Origin: JAYZDP01 sp036337765
GTDB lineage: Bacteria; Acidobacteriota; Thermoanaerobaculia; Multivoradales; Multivoraceae
DNA length: 15,029 bases
NCBI GenBank assembly: GCA_036337765.1
Contig: JAYZDP010000174.1
Coordinates: forward strand, 1 to 15,029
Reading direction: 5' to 3'
The notes beneath the pieces are model-generated. The model was not told where the DNA came from. It saw nothing but the letters and a program-made list of their open reading frames with translations, and ran no database searches. Below are positions 14,610 through 15,029 of the stretch, piece after piece. The position numbers and the translations under genes are program-made. Position 1 is the first letter of the stretch. Each line of letters opens with the position of its first letter.

Positions 14610-14846
14610 GAATCGAAGAACATCCTGAGGAAGCAGTCGATTCCCGGAGTCGACTTGTGTGAGCCGAGCCCGGTGCTGAAGCCGCTCAACGGCAGCTTCA
14701 TGATGCAAGACCACGCCAATATGTAGTTCACCCTGTGGTACGGCGTGTACGAGGCGTCGACCCGCAAGTTCGTCTACGCCTCCGCCGGTCACCCCCTGGC
14801 CCTGGTCCTCGGATCGGAGCCGCACCACCTCCGTACTCCCAATGAG
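14610..14846 (+). pseudogene. Fragment of a SpoIIE-family PP2C phosphatase with an internal TAG
   Basis: SpoIIE-type PP2C phosphatases dephosphorylate anti-sigma-factor antagonists and related regulators. In frame 3 the fragment reads LRKQSIPGVDLCEPSPVLK, then LNGSFMMQDHANM, TAG at 14724-14726, then FTLWYGVYEASTRKFVYAS and AGHPLALVLG. This matches the C-terminal third of the domain, including the conserved M-Y-F-T-x-W-Y-G-V-Y and Y-A-S-A-G-H-P blocks. TAG replaces the Tyr expected before FTLWYG. The N-terminal two thirds of the domain, with its first metal-binding Asp residues, are absent, and similarity fades after LRTPN near 14846. No start codon or ribosome-binding site fits this frame. 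Confidence 0.68.
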
Positions 14847-14869
14847 GTCGTCCTTCACGACGGCGAGGA

Positions 14870-15029
14870 ATGGCGCGATGGCAGAGGTACGTACCCGAAG
14901 GCCCCGGCGAGCCGGAGTGGGTCGAGCAGAAGGTCCGGGAGGTCATGGCTGCCGAGGTCTTCGAGGACGACACAGCGTCCGGTTGGAGCTGGTCGACCGT
15001 GGGGTCTCTTGCTTCAATCTGGTCGATGA
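14870..15029 (+). CDS. Partial unrecognised ORF at the right edge
   Basis: An ATG at 14870 follows GGCGAGGA directly and opens a frame that stays open to the window end (53 codons). It begins MARWQRYVPEGPGEPEW, then the amphipathic acidic/basic stretch VEQKVREVMAAEVFEDD and a Trp/Ser-rich tail. The composition looks coding and is in a different frame from the preceding SpoIIE remnant. I do not recognise the family. It could be the start of a new gene or part of the debris of the phosphatase. Confidence 0.3.
   Translation, partial: MARWQRYVPEGPGEPEWVEQKVREVMAAEVFEDDTASGWSWSTVGSLASIWSM

Noticed and set aside
537..14726. Amber codon reassignment to explain in-frame TAGs
   Set aside because: TAG also terminates intact lspA, the TIM-barrel gene and the aminomutase-like gene, and the broken genes have other lesions besides TAG.
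1..15029. CRISPR arrays, tRNA or rRNA genes, insertion sequences, rho-independent terminators
   Set aside because: Scanning by eye on both strands showed no regularly spaced repeats, no tRNA-like cloverleaf, no transposase motifs and no GC hairpin followed by a T-run.

Overview
This is a GC-rich bacterial window carrying ordinary housekeeping and accessory metabolism genes packed on both strands. A secreted two-subunit GMC dehydrogenase, a Tat-exported TIM-barrel protein, a SpoIIE-type phosphatase remnant and an AlkZ-type glycosylase remnant together suggest an Acidobacteriota-like or related soil or sediment lineage. That assignment is inference; no rRNA or clear phylogenetic marker is present. 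TGA, TAG and TAA all end intact genes here, so the code looks standard.

Layout. 1-303 holds no gene I can support. 304-1184 (+) is a decayed AlkZ-family winged-helix DNA glycosylase. 1203-2753 (-) is an acyl-CoA synthetase, divergent from 2852-3712 (+) purU. Their 98 bp spacer carries a -10-like hexamer 7-9 nt from each start codon. A small ORF (3742-3918) and lspA (3878-4429) follow on +. On the minus strand, an UlaG-like metallo-beta-lactamase-fold hydrolase (6221 to 5367) and a Tat-signal TIM-barrel isomerase-like protein (5363 to 4431) form a two-gene operon. Divergent from it, 6368-8759 (+) encodes a GMC dehydrogenase and its Tat-exported small subunit, overlapping by 8 bp.

8785-13117 (-) is one operon read right to left: a GSA-aminomutase-like PLP enzyme, an exported amidohydrolase, a HAD-family 2-haloacid-dehalogenase-like enzyme, and the wreck of a DnaQ-type exonuclease whose start codon still overlaps the HAD stop. 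The wreck fills what looks like an empty 540 bp gap. 13243-14496 (+) is an MFS transporter divergent from this operon. 14610-14846 is a SpoIIE phosphatase fragment with an internal TAG, and an unrecognised partial ORF runs off the right edge.

How the genes fit together. The GMC pair probably oxidises a sugar or polyol in the periplasm. The hydrolase and TIM-barrel pair look like carbohydrate metabolism. The aminomutase-amidohydrolase-HAD operon could act on an imported or extracellular nitrogenous or halogenated compound, with the divergent MFS protein as its transporter; that is speculation. I do not see a convincing new biological system. The most notable signals are the three to four decayed genes in 15 kb, two of them with TAG at a conserved aromatic position, the leaderless-looking divergent promoters, and the PLP/amidohydrolase/HAD operon.
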